Assembly: GCF_000283515.1 (NCBI RefSeq)
Contig: NC_015976.1
Location: 1,240,001-1,304,000 of the forward strand
Source of the DNA: Sphingobium sp. SYK-6
GTDB lineage: Bacteria > Pseudomonadota > Alphaproteobacteria > Sphingomonadales > Sphingomonadaceae
Direction of reading: 5' to 3'
DNA: 64,000 bases
The notes below the pieces were generated by a model that was given only the letters and a program-made list of their open reading frames with translations, was not told where the DNA came from and ran no database searches. How positions within the stretch are numbered: position 1 is the stretch's first letter; each line of letters opens with the position of its first letter. Positions 8,776 through 18,091 of this stretch are shown piece after piece. A program made the position numbers and the translations under genes.

Positions 8776-8994
8776 GGCATCTGGTCTCCGAGCGATCGCG
8801 TTCTTGTTGGCCCGGACATAATCGCAAAGCCGTCGGCAGGGTAGGGTGCGAGCCGGAATTTCGGCTTGGCTGAGCTGGCACTTTGCCGGCCGCGTTGCCC
8901 AAAACAGCCGGGGGAAATGATTTGTCACACAGCCGCGGGGATCGGGAAACAAACAAAGGGCACTCGCAGGGGATTAATTTTCCCGGAGGTATGC

Positions 8995-9264
8995 ATGGTT
9001 TTCAGGTTCTGGCACGTCGCGCTGCTCGCCATCGCGCCCGCGTCTCTCGTTCCCGCGGCCCTCTCCGCGCAGCCCATCTCTTCGACGCGCGACAAGGTCT
9101 CCTTCCCCGCCAAGGCATCGGCCGAGCGTCCGTCGCGCGACAGCGATGGGTCTGCAGTCGCGAAATGCCATCCCGATGCCACCAAGGCGCTGATGTGCAA
9201 GGCTGCGGCGCGGCTGAAGAAGGCGCAGGCCGCCCAGGACGCAGCGAGCCGGGACAGCCTCTGA
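8995..9264 (+). CDS. Small secreted hypothetical protein
   Basis: An 89-residue product with a signal peptide (MVFRFWHVALLAI...LSAQ). The start has a perfect GGAGG 5 nt upstream (8985-8989). After the signal the chain is polar and basic. It carries two cysteines (KCHPDA and LMCKAAA) and an alanine/lysine-rich C-terminal helix (AARLKKAQAAQDAA). No family is recognised. It is transcribed away from the PQQ-type dehydrogenase across a 219-nt shared promoter region. A 22-nt hairpin-forming segment after the stop (CCGGCCGG repeated around TCGCAT) may end its transcript, but no T-run follows. Confidence 0.65.
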   Translation: MVFRFWHVALLAIAPASLVPAALSAQPISSTRDKVSFPAKASAERPSRDSDGSAVAKCHPDATKALMCKAAARLKKAQAAQDAASRDSL

Positions 9265-9505
9265 CCATCGCCCGGCCGGTCGCATCCGGCCGGCGAAAAC
9301 CGACTGGTGCATGATTGCATCAGTGCCCGGCCCGATGGCGCCGGCAATATTTTGTCACGATCTGGCAAACTATCGGACAGGTCGCCGATCTAATTTTCAG
9401 GTTCTCTGCAGTGACGGAGCACCGGCCCGCTTTCCGTAGCGTCCGAGATGCGAAGCCTGCAGGGCGCAGGATGGAACAGACACATCTTTCAAAGGGGTTT
9501 GTTCC

Positions 9506-10312
9506 ATGAAAAAATATATGTTCGCCGTAGCGTTCGTCGCGACGAGCATGTCGCCCGCTTATGCGCAGGAAGAGCCGGAGGTTTCGGTTTCGGGTTCCGT
9601 CGCGCTGGTGAGCGATTACCGGTTCCGGGGCGTTTCGCAGACAGACGAAGGCATGGCCATTCAGGGTGGCTTCACCGTGTCTCACGCCAGCGGCGCCTAT
9701 ATCGGCACCTGGGGTTCGAACCTGGCGGGCTGGGGCACGTTCGGCGGGTCCAGCATGGAGCTGGACATCTATGCCGGCTACGCTTTCCCCGTCGGTGCCG
9801 CGACCATCGACGTCGGCGGCACCTGGTTCATGTATCCCAGCGGCGCTGACACCACCGACTTCTTTGAAGGCTATGTGAAAGTGAGCGGCGATCTCGGCCC
9901 GGTCTCCGGTCTGGTGGGCGTGGCTTATGCGCCTGCCCAGGAAGCGCTCGGCAACTGGTCGAACACGCCGCAGAGCGTCGTCGGCGACAAGGAGGACAAT
10001 CTCTATCTGTGGGGCGACGTCTCGGCCGGCATCCCGCAGACGCCGCTGACGCTCAAGGCGCATCTCGGCTATTCGGACGGCAATCCCGGCCTTGGCCCGA
10101 ACGGCACGAGCATCGCGCCGACCGGCACCTATTGGGACTGGATGCTCGGCGCGGACGTGGCGCTGGGCCCGGTGACGGTGGGCATCGCCTATATCGATAC
10201 CAGCATCACCAATTCGGACCGGCAGTATATCCTCCCCGGCTTCGCGAACTCGCGTGACGGCACGAACATCGCCGCCGGCAAGGTGATCGGCTCGATCAGC
10301 GTATCCTTCTGA
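9506..10312 (+). CDS. TorF-family putative porin
   Basis: A 268-residue outer-membrane beta-barrel protein. A signal peptide (MKKYMFAVAFVATSMSPAYAQ) is followed by VSVSGSVALVSDYRFRGVSQTDEGMAIQGG, the characteristic opening strands of the TorF/gcw_chp family, and then by regular amphipathic strands. The chain ends ISVSF with the terminal phenylalanine used by the BAM machinery. The ribosome site AAAGGGG lies 8 nt before ATG. A strong hairpin follows the stop, so the gene looks monocistronic. The transported solute is unknown. Confidence 0.87.
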   Translation: MKKYMFAVAFVATSMSPAYAQEEPEVSVSGSVALVSDYRFRGVSQTDEGMAIQGGFTVSHASGAYIGTWGSNLAGWGTFGGSSMELDIYAGYAFPVGAATIDVGGTWFMYPSGADTTDFFEGYVKVSGDLGPVSGLVGVAYAPAQEALGNWSNTPQSVVGDKEDNLYLWGDVSAGIPQTPLTLKAHLGYSDGNPGLGPNGTSIAPTGTYWDWMLGADVALGPVTVGIAYIDTSITNSDRQYILPGFANSRDGTNIAAGKVIGSISVSF

Positions 10313-10320
10313 AAAACAAC

Positions 10321-10352
10321 GGAGCGCGGCGGCTGGCCTGCCGCGCTCCTGT
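10321..10352 (+). terminator. Probable intrinsic terminator after the TorF porin
   Basis: A perfect 10-bp inverted repeat, GGAGCGCGGC / GCCGCGCTCC, with a 9-nt loop starts 8 nt after the stop codon. The following TGTTC is only weakly T-rich, so termination efficiency is uncertain. Confidence 0.6.
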
Positions 10353-10544
10353 TCCCGGCCGGAGCCCTTATGCCCCGGCGCCGCAAAAGGCTTCGCCAGC
10401 GACGCGACGGCTTGCCTTCCGGGGCGACTCCGCCTATATGCGCTCTGCTTTCCTGACATCGTCAAGAGGTTGGGGCCGGCTCCGCGAGGAACCGGCGACG
10501 AAGCTGCTTGGTTTTTTCGCCCGATCGTGGGCAGCGGAGCATGA

Positions 10545-11111
10545 ATGTCGGACGTCGACCAGACTGTCGAAGCGCAGATCGCGCAGATCGTGGAGCCGGA
10601 GGCGAAGGCCCTCGGCTTCGATCTCGTGCGCGTGCTGCTGTTCGGTCAAGGAGACGATCGCACGCTCCAGATCATGGCCGAGCGGCCGGACACGCGCCAG
10701 CTCACCATCGATGATTGCGCTGATCTTTCCCGCCGCGTCTCGGACCGGCTGGACGCGCTGGAAGAAGAAGGGCGCGACCCGATCGACGGCGCCTATCGGC
10801 TGGAAGTCAGCTCGCCGGGCATCGACCGGCCGCTCACGCGGCTGAAGGATTATGTCGACTGGGCGGGCCATGAGGCGCGCGCTCATTTCGTCGAGCCGAT
10901 CGAGGGCGGGCGCAAGCAGGTGAAGGCCGTGATCGCGGGCGTGGACGGGGAAACCGTCCTGTTCGACGACCCCAAGTCCGGGCGCATCGCCATCCCCTTT
11001 TCCATCATCGCGAGCGCCAAGCTGATACTGACGGACGCGCTGATTTCTGCTACTGTGCCGCTCTCGACCGAGGGGGCGGACGACATCGTTACCCAGGAAC
11101 AGGAAGACTGA
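10545..11111 (+). CDS. rimP: Ribosome maturation factor RimP
   Basis: A 188-residue RimP that assists 30S subunit maturation. The N domain has ALGFDLVRVLLFGQ and the conserved LEVSSPGIDRPLTRLKDY stretch (about residues 84-101), followed by the SH3-like C domain (VDGETVLFDDPKSGRIAIPFSIIASAKLI). The start at 10545 has GGAG 5 nt upstream. It opens the classic rimP-nusA-ylxR-infB-rbfA cluster and is separated from nusA by only 4 nt. Confidence 0.95.
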   Translation: MSDVDQTVEAQIAQIVEPEAKALGFDLVRVLLFGQGDDRTLQIMAERPDTRQLTIDDCADLSRRVSDRLDALEEEGRDPIDGAYRLEVSSPGIDRPLTRLKDYVDWAGHEARAHFVEPIEGGRKQVKAVIAGVDGETVLFDDPKSGRIAIPFSIIASAKLILTDALISATVPLSTEGADDIVTQEQED

Positions 11112-11115
11112 CCCC

Positions 11116-12720
11116 ATGGCCAACGTTATCTCCGCCAACAAGGCCGAACTGATCGCCATCGCCAATTCCGTGGCGAGCGAGAAGATGATCGACAAGGCGA
11201 TCGTTATCGAGGCCATGGAGGACGCGATCCAGCGCTCGGCGCGGGCACGCTACGGCGCGGAGAACGACATCCGTGCCAAGCTCGATCCCGAGACCGGCGA
11301 CCTGCGCCTGTGGCGCGTCGTCGAGGTGGTCGAGGCTGTGGACGACTATTTCAAGCAGGTCGATCTCAAGGCCGCGCAGAAGCTGCAGCCGGGCGCCGTG
11401 GTGGGTGACTTCATCGTCGATCCGCTGCCGCCGGTGGACCTGGGCCGCATCGACGCGCAGAGCGCCAAGCAGGTGATCTTCCAGAAGGTCCGCGATGCCG
11501 AGCGCGAGCGCCAGTATAACGAGTTCAAGGACCGCGCCGGCGAGATCATCACCGGCGTCGTCAAGTCCGTCGAGTTCGGTCATGTGGTGGTCAATCTCGG
11601 CCGTGCCGAGGGCGTCATCCGCCGCGACCAGCAGATCCCGCGCGAAGTCGTCCGCGTCGGCGATCGCGTGCGTGCGCTGATCCTCAGCGTCCGCCGCGAG
11701 AATCGCGGGCCGCAGATCTTCCTCAGCCGCGCGCATCCGGACTTCATGAAGAAGCTGTTCGCGCAGGAAGTGCCGGAAATCTACGACGGCATCATCGAGA
11801 TCAAGGCCGCCGCCCGCGATCCGGGTTCGCGCGCCAAGATCGGCGTCATCAGCCATGATGGCTCCATCGATCCGGTCGGCGCCTGCGTCGGCATGAAGGG
11901 CAGCCGCGTGCAGGCCGTCGTGCAGGAAATGCAGGGCGAGAAGATCGACATCATCCCCTGGAGCGAGGACACGGCGACCTTCGTCGTCAATGCGCTGCAG
12001 CCCGCCACCGTCAGCCGCGTCGTCATCGACGAGGACGAGGAGCGGATCGAGGTCGTGGTGCCGGACGATCAGCTCAGCCTCGCCATCGGCCGTCGCGGCC
12101 AGAATGTCCGTCTCGCCAGCCAGCTCACCGCCAAGGCGATCGACATCATGACCGAGGCGGACGCGAGCGAGAAGCGCCAGCGCGAGTTCATCCAGCGGTC
12201 CGAGATGTTCCAGAACGAGCTGGACGTGGACGAGACGCTCTCCCAGCTGCTGGTGGCGGAAGGCTTCACCGAGCTGGAGGAAGTCGCTTATGTCGGCCTC
12301 GACGAGCTGGCCTCGATCGAGGGCTTCGACGACGAGCTGGCCGAAGAGCTGCAGAGCCGCGCGCAGGAAGCGCTCGAGCGCCGTGAAGCCGCTGCCCGCG
12401 AGGAGCGTCGCGCGCTTGGCGTGGAAGATGCGCTGGCCGAGATCCCGCACCTCACCGAGGCCATGCTGGTGACGCTCGGCAAGGCCGGGATCAAGACGCT
12501 CGACGATCTCGCCGACCTGGCGACCGACGAGCTCGTGACCAAGAAGCGCGTCGATCCGCGCCGGCGCCGCGACAACAACGATGACAAGGGCGGCGTCCTC
12601 GCCGAATATGGCCTGTCCGAAGAGCAGGGCAACGAGATCATCATGGCCGCGCGCGCGCACTGGTTCACCGATGAAGAGCCCGCCGCCGAGGAAAGCGCCG
12701 ATCAGACAGGGGGTGACTGA
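11116..12720 (+). CDS. nusA: Transcription termination/antitermination protein NusA
   Basis: A 534-residue NusA controlling RNA polymerase pausing, termination and antitermination. The order is: N-terminal polymerase-binding domain (MEDAIQRSARARYG); S1 domain around residues 135-200 (ITGVVKSVEFGHVVVNLGRAEG); two KH domains (DPVGACVGMKGSRVQAV and SLAIGRRGQNVRLASQL); and C-terminal helix-hairpin-helix repeats (VGLDELASIEGFDDELAEEL and LVTLGKAGIKTLDDLADL). Its TGA overlaps the ATG of the tautomerase gene by one base, so that gene is translationally coupled. Confidence 0.96.
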   Translation: MANVISANKAELIAIANSVASEKMIDKAIVIEAMEDAIQRSARARYGAENDIRAKLDPETGDLRLWRVVEVVEAVDDYFKQVDLKAAQKLQPGAVVGDFIVDPLPPVDLGRIDAQSAKQVIFQKVRDAERERQYNEFKDRAGEIITGVVKSVEFGHVVVNLGRAEGVIRRDQQIPREVVRVGDRVRALILSVRRENRGPQIFLSRAHPDFMKKLFAQEVPEIYDGIIEIKAAARDPGSRAKIGVISHDGSIDPVGACVGMKGSRVQAVVQEMQGEKIDIIPWSEDTATFVVNALQPATVSRVVIDEDEERIEVVVPDDQLSLAIGRRGQNVRLASQLTAKAIDIMTEADASEKRQREFIQRSEMFQNELDVDETLSQLLVAEGFTELEEVAYVGLDELASIEGFDDELAEELQSRAQEALERREAAAREERRALGVEDALAEIPHLTEAMLVTLGKAGIKTLDDLADLATDELVTKKRVDPRRRRDNNDDKGGVLAEYGLSEEQGNEIIMAARAHWFTDEEPAAEESADQTGGD

Positions 12721-12950
12721 TGCCCTATGTGAAGATCGAAGTCATCGAAGGCATCAGCCGGGAGCAGAAGGCCGGGCTCGTCGCGGATGTGACGCGCTCG
12801 CTCGTCGACCGTCTCGGCAAGCGGCCCGAGCAGGTCTTCGTCGTCATTCAGGAAGTGTCGGCGGATGACTGGGGCTATGCCGGTGCGCTGATCTCCGAGC
12901 GGACGACACCGCGAAGGGAGGACGCCAGTGCTGCGGTTCCCTCCCAATGA
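12720..12950 (+). CDS. 4-oxalocrotonate tautomerase-family small protein
   Basis: A 76-residue member of the tautomerase superfamily. The catalytic N-terminal proline follows Met (MPYVKIEVIEG), and the subfamily signature GKRPEQVFVVIQEVSADDWG is present. Compared with classical 4-OT, the Arg at position 11 is Ile and the Arg at position 39 is Phe; residue 50 is Trp instead of Phe. The substrate therefore probably differs from 2-hydroxymuconate. The extra tail after residue 62 (TPRREDASAAVPSQ) is disordered-looking. It begins inside the nusA stop codon (TGATG). A tautomerase gene at this point of the nusA operon is unusual. Confidence 0.82.
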   Translation: MPYVKIEVIEGISREQKAGLVADVTRSLVDRLGKRPEQVFVVIQEVSADDWGYAGALISERTTPRREDASAAVPSQ

Positions 12951-13088
12951 GAGGCTAGCTCTCCCAATCAGTGCCAGGGTTTCCGCGCGCGCCATGTGCG
13001 TGCGCGACTCCGCGTCGCCCGCGAGTCTCCGGGCTGGCGCCGCCTCGCATGTCGCTGCCCGGCCGGCTGAAGCCGGGGAGGTGCGCGC

Positions 13089-13832
13089 ATGAGCGAGCGG
13101 CGTTGCATTCTCTCGGGCGATCATGCCGATCCCGCCCTGCTGATCCGGCTGGCGATCTCGCCGGACGGATTCGTGCTGCCGGACGTGCGCGCCCGTGCCC
13201 CCGGGCGCGGTGCGTGGATCGGCGTGACTCGCACGCAACTGGAAGAGGCCATGGCCAAGGGGCGGCTGCGCGGTGCGCTGGCCCGCGCCTTCAAGGGCGC
13301 GGCGCTGGAGATCCCGGAGGACCTGCCGGCGCGGATCGACGATGCCCTGCGCGCGGAGCTTCTCGCACGGCTGGGGTTGGAGGCGCGGGCCTCCAACCTG
13401 TTGACCGGCTTCGAGAAGATCGACGTCGCAGCGCGGCGCGGGCAGGTGCGGATGCTGTTCCATGCCGCCGATGCGGGCGGCGATGGCGCGCGCAAGCTGG
13501 ACCAGGCCTGGCGCGTGGGCGAGGAGCGGGAAGGCGAGCTTTTCGGTGGAGAGCGCTTGCCGGTGGACCGCGAGGCCCTATCTATGGCATTGGGGCGTCA
13601 CAATGTCGTACATGTCGCAGTGACGAACGCGACCGCAGCAGATCGTATCGGCGGCCTGCTCGGCCGCTGGCAAAGCTATCTGGGATACGCTAACGCGGCG
13701 CCGGACTCCGGTTCGGCTGACCGCGCTCATATGGATCATGGGCCGCAGAGCGGTGTGAAGACGAACGATGCGGACGGCGCCGCTGCGCCGGGCCGGACGG
13801 ACAATGAAGGGTTAGATTGCGTCGATGAGTGA
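13089..13832 (+). CDS. ylxR: YlxR (DUF448) fused to an L7Ae-like RNA-binding domain
   Basis: A 247-residue two-domain protein. The N part (about 1-75) is YlxR: SERRCILSGDHADPALLIRLAISPDG, the charged loop ARAPGRGAWIGVTR and LRGALARAFKG. The second part (about 80-185) resembles the L7Ae/YlxQ fold: LEARASNLLTGFEKIDVAARRGQVRMLFHAADAG and ALGRHNVVHVAVTN. A disordered tail overlaps the infB start by 8 nt. GGGGAGG lies 7 nt before ATG. Both domains are known RNA-related partners in the nusA-infB region. The gap of 138 nt back to the tautomerase gene contains no gene. Confidence 0.88.
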   Translation: MSERRCILSGDHADPALLIRLAISPDGFVLPDVRARAPGRGAWIGVTRTQLEEAMAKGRLRGALARAFKGAALEIPEDLPARIDDALRAELLARLGLEARASNLLTGFEKIDVAARRGQVRMLFHAADAGGDGARKLDQAWRVGEEREGELFGGERLPVDREALSMALGRHNVVHVAVTNATAADRIGGLLGRWQSYLGYANAAPDSGSADRAHMDHGPQSGVKTNDADGAAAPGRTDNEGLDCVDE

Positions 13833-16410
13833 CAATAGGGAAGACAAGCCGACCTTGGGCCGCAAGCCGCTTGGGCTGAAGCGGACGGTCGAGGCCGGTC
13901 AGGTTCAGCAGAGCTTCAGCCATGGCCGCAAGAACACGGTCGTGGTCGAGGTGAAGCGCCGTCGCGTCATCGGCAAGCCCGGTGAGGCCGAAGGCGCGCG
14001 CCCTGCGCCTGCGCCCGAGCCGGCTGCGGCACCCCCGCCGCCGCCCCGCCCGCAGGCACCCCGTCCCGCCGCGCCGCCGCCGCCGCGGCAGTCCAGCACC
14101 GACAGCCTGCTCACCCGTCAGGAGATGCAGGCCAAGCTGCTCCGCGAGGCCGAGGAAGCGCGCATGACCGCGCTTGAGGAAGCGCGTCGCCGCGAGGAAG
14201 CCGAGCGACTGGCCGCCAGCGAGGAAGAGAAGCGCCGCGCCGAGGAAAATCGCCGCGCCGAGGAAGAAGCCGAGCGTGCGCGCCAGGCGGCTGCCGAGAG
14301 CAAGGCGGCCGAGCCCGAGACGCCGGCGACGCCCGCCGAGGCGCCGGCAGCGGCGACGACACCGGCTGCGGCTTCCGCGCCCGACCAGCAAGCGCCCGCC
14401 GCGAGTGGCACGGCGCAGCAGGAAGAGCGCCCCGCCGCGCGGCGTTTCACGCCCGTGGCCGCGCCCAAGCGCCCCGAGCCGCCCAAGCAGGACCGCAACA
14501 AGCGTGGCGACGATCGTCGTCAGGCCGGCAAGCTCACTGTCAATCGCGCACTGGCCGATGACGACAGCGCGCGGGCCCGCAGCCTGGCCGCGCTCCGCCG
14601 TGCCCGCGAGAAGGAACGCCGCGCCCACACGCCCGGCAATTCCCAGCCGCGCGAGAAGCAGAGCCGCGACGTGATCGTCCCCGAGGCGATCACCGTGCAG
14701 GAACTGGCGAACCGCATGGCCGAGAAGGGCGCGGACCTCGTCAAGTCCCTGTTCAAGCTGGGCATGATGGTCACGGTCAACCAGACCATCGATCAGGACA
14801 CCGCCGAACTGCTGGTCGAGGAATTCGGCCACCGCATCCAGCGCGTGTCCGACTCCGATATCGAGATCGATACGGCAGGCGACATCGATGCGCCCGAGAC
14901 GCTCCAGCCGCGTCCGCCCGTGGTCACGATCATGGGCCATGTCGACCACGGCAAGACCAGCCTGCTCGATGCGCTGCGCGGCACGGATGTGGTCGCTGGC
15001 GAAGCCGGCGGCATCACGCAGCATATCGGCGCCTATCAGGTGAAGACCAAGGGCGGCGACATCATCACCTTCCTGGATACGCCCGGCCACGAGGCGTTCA
15101 CGGAAATGCGCGCGCGCGGTGCCAATGTGACGGATATCGTCATCCTGGTCGTCGCGGCCGATGACGGGCTGATGCCGCAGACCATCGAGGCGATCAACCA
15201 CACCAAGGCGGCCGGCGTGCCGATGATCGTCGCGATCAACAAGGTCGACAAGCACGATGCCAATCCGCAGCGCATTCGCGAACGCCTGCTGGAGCATGAA
15301 GTCATCGTCGAGGAAATGGGCGGCGACACGCAGGACGTGGAAGTCTCCGCGCTCAAGAAGACCGGCCTCGATGACCTGATCGACAAGATCATGCTGCAGG
15401 CCGAGCTGCTCGAGCTCAAGGCCAACCCGGACCGGCCCGCCGAGGGCACGGTCGTCGAGGCGCAGCTCGACAAGGGCCGCGGCCCGGTCGCGACGATCCT
15501 CGTCGGCCGCGGCACGCTCAAGGTCGGCGACATCTTCGTCGTCGGCGAGCAGAGCGGCAAGGTCCGCGCGATGGTGAACGACAAGGGCCAGCAGGTGAAG
15601 GAAGCCGGGCCGTCGAGTCCTGTCGAGGTGCTGGGCCTCTCCGGCGTCCCGATGGCGGGCGACCAGCTCTCCGTCGTGGAGAACGAGGCACGTGCTCGCG
15701 AAGTGGCGGCCTATCGTCAGGAGCTTGCCCTGCGCAAGCGCACGACGGCGGCGCCGACCAGCTTCGAGCATATGTTCTCGGCGCTCAACACGCAGGTCAT
15801 CGAATATCCCGTGGTGGTGAAGGGTGACGTGCAGGGCACGGTCGAGGCGATCATCAGCGCGCTCAACCGCGCGTCGACGGACGAGATCAAGGTGCGCGTC
15901 CTGCATTCGGGCGTCGGCGCGATCACGGAAAGCGACGTGACGCTCGCGGCGGCCTCCAGAGCGCCACTGATCGGCTTCAACGTCCGCCCCAATGCCAAGG
16001 CGCGCACGCTCGCCGAGCGGGACAAGGTGTCGCTGCGTTATTATGACGTGATTTACGACCTCATCGAGGAAGTGAAGAGCGAGATGTCCGGCCAGCTCGC
16101 GCCGGAGCGCATCGAGACGGTCATCGGCAAGGCCGAGGTCCTGCAGGTCTTCCCGGCCGGCAAGAAGGACAAGGCAGCCGGTCTGCTCGTTCTGGACGGC
16201 GTCATCCGCAAGGGCATCAATGCCCGCCTCACGCGCGACGATGTCATCGTCTCGGCGACGACCATCGCGTCGCTCCGCCGGTTCAAGGACGATGTGTCGG
16301 AAGTGCGCGCGGGCATGGAGTGCGGCGCGGTGCTGCACGATACGAACGACATCAAGGCCGGCGACATGCTGGAGCTGTTCGAGGTCGAGGAGCGCGCGCG
16401 CGTCCTCTGA
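13825..16410 (+). CDS. infB: Translation initiation factor IF-2
   Basis: IF-2 of 861 residues, the GTPase that places initiator tRNA on the 30S subunit. The N-terminus ([20 protein letters not shown], then VEVKRRR) is the alphaproteobacterial form. It is followed by a Pro/Ala-rich and a Glu/Arg-rich charged linker (about 55-270), the IF2_N domain ([20 protein letters not shown]) and the G domain from about residue 370 ([22 protein letters not shown]). Domains II, III and IV follow. The start ATG lies inside the end of ylxR, so the two are coupled. Confidence 0.97.
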   Translation: MSDNREDKPTLGRKPLGLKRTVEAGQVQQSFSHGRKNTVVVEVKRRRVIGKPGEAEGARPAPAPEPAAAPPPPPRPQAPRPAAPPPPRQSSTDSLLTRQEMQAKLLREAEEARMTALEEARRREEAERLAASEEEKRRAEENRRAEEEAERARQAAAESKAAEPETPATPAEAPAAATTPAAASAPDQQAPAASGTAQQEERPAARRFTPVAAPKRPEPPKQDRNKRGDDRRQAGKLTVNRALADDDSARARSLAALRRAREKERRAHTPGNSQPREKQSRDVIVPEAITVQELANRMAEKGADLVKSLFKLGMMVTVNQTIDQDTAELLVEEFGHRIQRVSDSDIEIDTAGDIDAPETLQPRPPVVTIMGHVDHGKTSLLDALRGTDVVAGEAGGITQHIGAYQVKTKGGDIITFLDTPGHEAFTEMRARGANVTDIVILVVAADDGLMPQTIEAINHTKAAGVPMIVAINKVDKHDANPQRIRERLLEHEVIVEEMGGDTQDVEVSALKKTGLDDLIDKIMLQAELLELKANPDRPAEGTVVEAQLDKGRGPVATILVGRGTLKVGDIFVVGEQSGKVRAMVNDKGQQVKEAGPSSPVEVLGLSGVPMAGDQLSVVENEARAREVAAYRQELALRKRTTAAPTSFEHMFSALNTQVIEYPVVVKGDVQGTVEAIISALNRASTDEIKVRVLHSGVGAITESDVTLAAASRAPLIGFNVRPNAKARTLAERDKVSLRYYDVIYDLIEEVKSEMSGQLAPERIETVIGKAEVLQVFPAGKKDKAAGLLVLDGVIRKGINARLTRDDVIVSATTIASLRRFKDDVSEVRAGMECGAVLHDTNDIKAGDMLELFEVEERARVL

Positions 16411-16429
16411 GCTTGTCGCTCCGGCCAGT

Positions 16430-16465
16430 GGGGACGGGCAGCGCGATTCGCGCCCGCCTGTCCCC
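16430..16465 (+). other. Intercistronic hairpin between infB and rbfA
   Basis: GGGGACGGGCAGCGCG pairs imperfectly with the downstream CGCGCCCGCCTGTCCCC around a 3-nt loop, with one mismatch and a small bulge. No T-run follows, so it is more likely an attenuator, processing site or mRNA-stabilising stem than a terminator. Confidence 0.4.
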
Positions 16466-16541
16466 GGGCAGGTGCATGCGGCGCTTCGCCGTCGCGGGTT
16501 GAAGTCGTCCGGCGCGGTCGCGCCTTGAGGGAGTCTATGCG

Positions 16542-16925
16542 ATGAGCGGTTCGGGTGAACCCTCCGTCCGTCTGCTGCGGGTGGGCGAACAGGTGCGTCA
16601 TGTGCTGGCGGATATCCTCCAGCGTGGCGACGTGCATGACGATGTGCTCGCGAGCCATGTGGTGAGCGTGACGGAAGTGCGCATGTCGCCGGACCTGCGC
16701 CATGCCACCGTGTTCGTGAAGCCGCTGCTGGGCCGGGACGAGGCGGTGGTGCTGAAGGCGCTGCGCACCAACACCGCCTTTTTCCAGCGGGAAGTCGCCA
16801 AGCGCGTGAAGACCAAATTCGCCGCGAAGCTGAAATTCCTCAGCGACGAGAGCTTCGAGGAAGGCAGTCACATCGACGCCATCCTGCGCTCCCCCGCCGT
16901 GGCGCGCGATCTCGACGAGGACTGA
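16542..16925 (+). CDS. rbfA: 30S ribosome-binding factor RbfA
   Basis: A 127-residue RbfA, a cold-shock and 30S-maturation factor with a type II KH fold. Conserved features are [21 protein letters not shown], the strand [19 protein letters not shown] and the C-terminal [17 protein letters not shown]. It follows infB by 131 nt, a gap that holds a hairpin. The remainder of the usual cluster (truB, rpsO, pnp) comes 4 kb later because other genes intervene. Confidence 0.95.
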   Translation: MSGSGEPSVRLLRVGEQVRHVLADILQRGDVHDDVLASHVVSVTEVRMSPDLRHATVFVKPLLGRDEAVVLKALRTNTAFFQREVAKRVKTKFAAKLKFLSDESFEEGSHIDAILRSPAVARDLDED

Positions 16926-16989
16926 GCCGCAGGGCAAGCACGCGGGATTGCGCTGGCGTCGTGCGCATGCGCGGATATAGCGGGCAGTC

Positions 16990-17568
16990 ATGGCCAAGCT
17001 CTACTTTTACTACGCCTCGATGAATGCCGGCAAATCGACCACGCTGCTGCAGGCCGATTTCAATTATCGCGAGCGGGGCATGGCCACGATGCTGTGGACC
17101 GCGAAGGTCGACACGCGGGATCGGGCGGGCTGGATCACCTCGCGGATCGGGCTGGCCGAGCGGGCGCGCATCTTTGATGTCGGGACCGATCTTCTGGCGG
17201 AGATTTCCGCGCGGATGGCGGAAGGTCCGCTCGCCTGCGTCCTCGTCGATGAAGCGCAGTTCCTGACGCGCGGGCAAGTGCTGGCCCTTGCGCGGGTGTG
17301 CGATGAGCTGGGCGTGCCGGTGCTGTGCTATGGCCTGCGCACCGATTTCCAGGGCGAATTGTTCGAGGGGTCTGCCGCCTTGCTCGGCCTTGCGGACACG
17401 CTGGTGGAGCTCAAGGCGGTCTGCGAGTGCGGCGCGAAGGCGACGATGAACCTGCGGATCGACGCGGCGGGCCAGCCGGTGAGCGAAGGCGCGCAGACGG
17501 CGATCGGCGGCAATGAGCGCTATCTCGCGCTGTGCCGCAAGCATTTCATGGCGCGGCTTGGCGGATGA
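16990..17568 (+). CDS. tdk: Thymidine kinase (type II, tetrameric)
   Basis: A 192-residue thymidine kinase for the dTMP salvage route. The Walker A loop is SMNAGKSTTLL (about residues 10-20), the catalytic and Mg-binding segment is VLVDEAQFL, and the flexible lasso region is YGLRTDFQGELFEGSAALLGLAD. The C part carries CECGAKATMNLR and a later LCRKHF, corresponding to the zinc-binding cysteines, though the last ligand could be His here. Length is typical. It starts 64 nt after rbfA in the same direction. Confidence 0.94.
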   Translation: MAKLYFYYASMNAGKSTTLLQADFNYRERGMATMLWTAKVDTRDRAGWITSRIGLAERARIFDVGTDLLAEISARMAEGPLACVLVDEAQFLTRGQVLALARVCDELGVPVLCYGLRTDFQGELFEGSAALLGLADTLVELKAVCECGAKATMNLRIDAAGQPVSEGAQTAIGGNERYLALCRKHFMARLGG

Positions 17569-17659
17569 GCGCGCCCGTGCGGTTCATGGTTGCTTCAGGC
17601 GGCGCATGGCATGAGTGGCCGCTGAAGATGCGCACCGTGGCAGGAAGAGGAGAGCGGGA

Positions 17660-18049
17660 ATGGCCCTGACCAATCGATACAGCTTTGCCTTCGCCCTTGC
17701 GACGCTCGGTTTCGTGGCGAGCGGCGGCGTGCAGGGCCTCGCGCAGGTGGCTGCCTCGGAAGAGAGCGCGAAGAGCGCGGAAGTCTCCATTCCCTTCATC
17801 AACCATGGCGGCGTGCGCGACTGGCAGGCGGTCGGCGACGACAAGCTCTATATTCAGGACAGCGGCGGCAAATGGTATCTCGCCACGCTGGCAGCGCCAT
17901 CGCCGGACCTTGCGTTCGCGACGGCCATCGGTTTCGAGACAAAGGGCGCAGACCGGCTCGACAGGTTCGGCACGCTGGTGATTGCGGGCAATCGCTATCC
18001 GCTGGCCTCGCTGGTGGCGAGCTCGCCCCCGCCGCCCCGCAAGAAATAG
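17660..18049 (+). CDS. Small secreted protein, DUF6491-like (paralog of 19897-20283)
   Basis: A 129-residue protein with a signal peptide ending near residue 30. The core SIPFINHGGVRDWQAVGDDK...IQDSGGKWYLATLAAPSPDLAFATAIGF closely parallels the protein at 19897 (SIPFANINGVRNWVAEGN...). The two are clearly paralogs. The name DUF6491 is from memory and not checked. ATG at 17660 is preceded by a GAGGAG-type site. It ends with a short Ser/Pro tail. The function is unknown; in many such proteins the core predicts a small beta fold in the periplasm. Confidence 0.72.
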   Translation: MALTNRYSFAFALATLGFVASGGVQGLAQVAASEESAKSAEVSIPFINHGGVRDWQAVGDDKLYIQDSGGKWYLATLAAPSPDLAFATAIGFETKGADRLDRFGTLVIAGNRYPLASLVASSPPPPRKK

Positions 18050-18091
18050 TCCGCCGCTCGCCTTCGGGTGGGGCGTGAACCGCCCGCGCCC

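Noticed and set aside
13690-16338. 882-residue antisense frame over infB
   Set aside because: Long by codon bias only; IF-2 on the plus strand is unambiguous.
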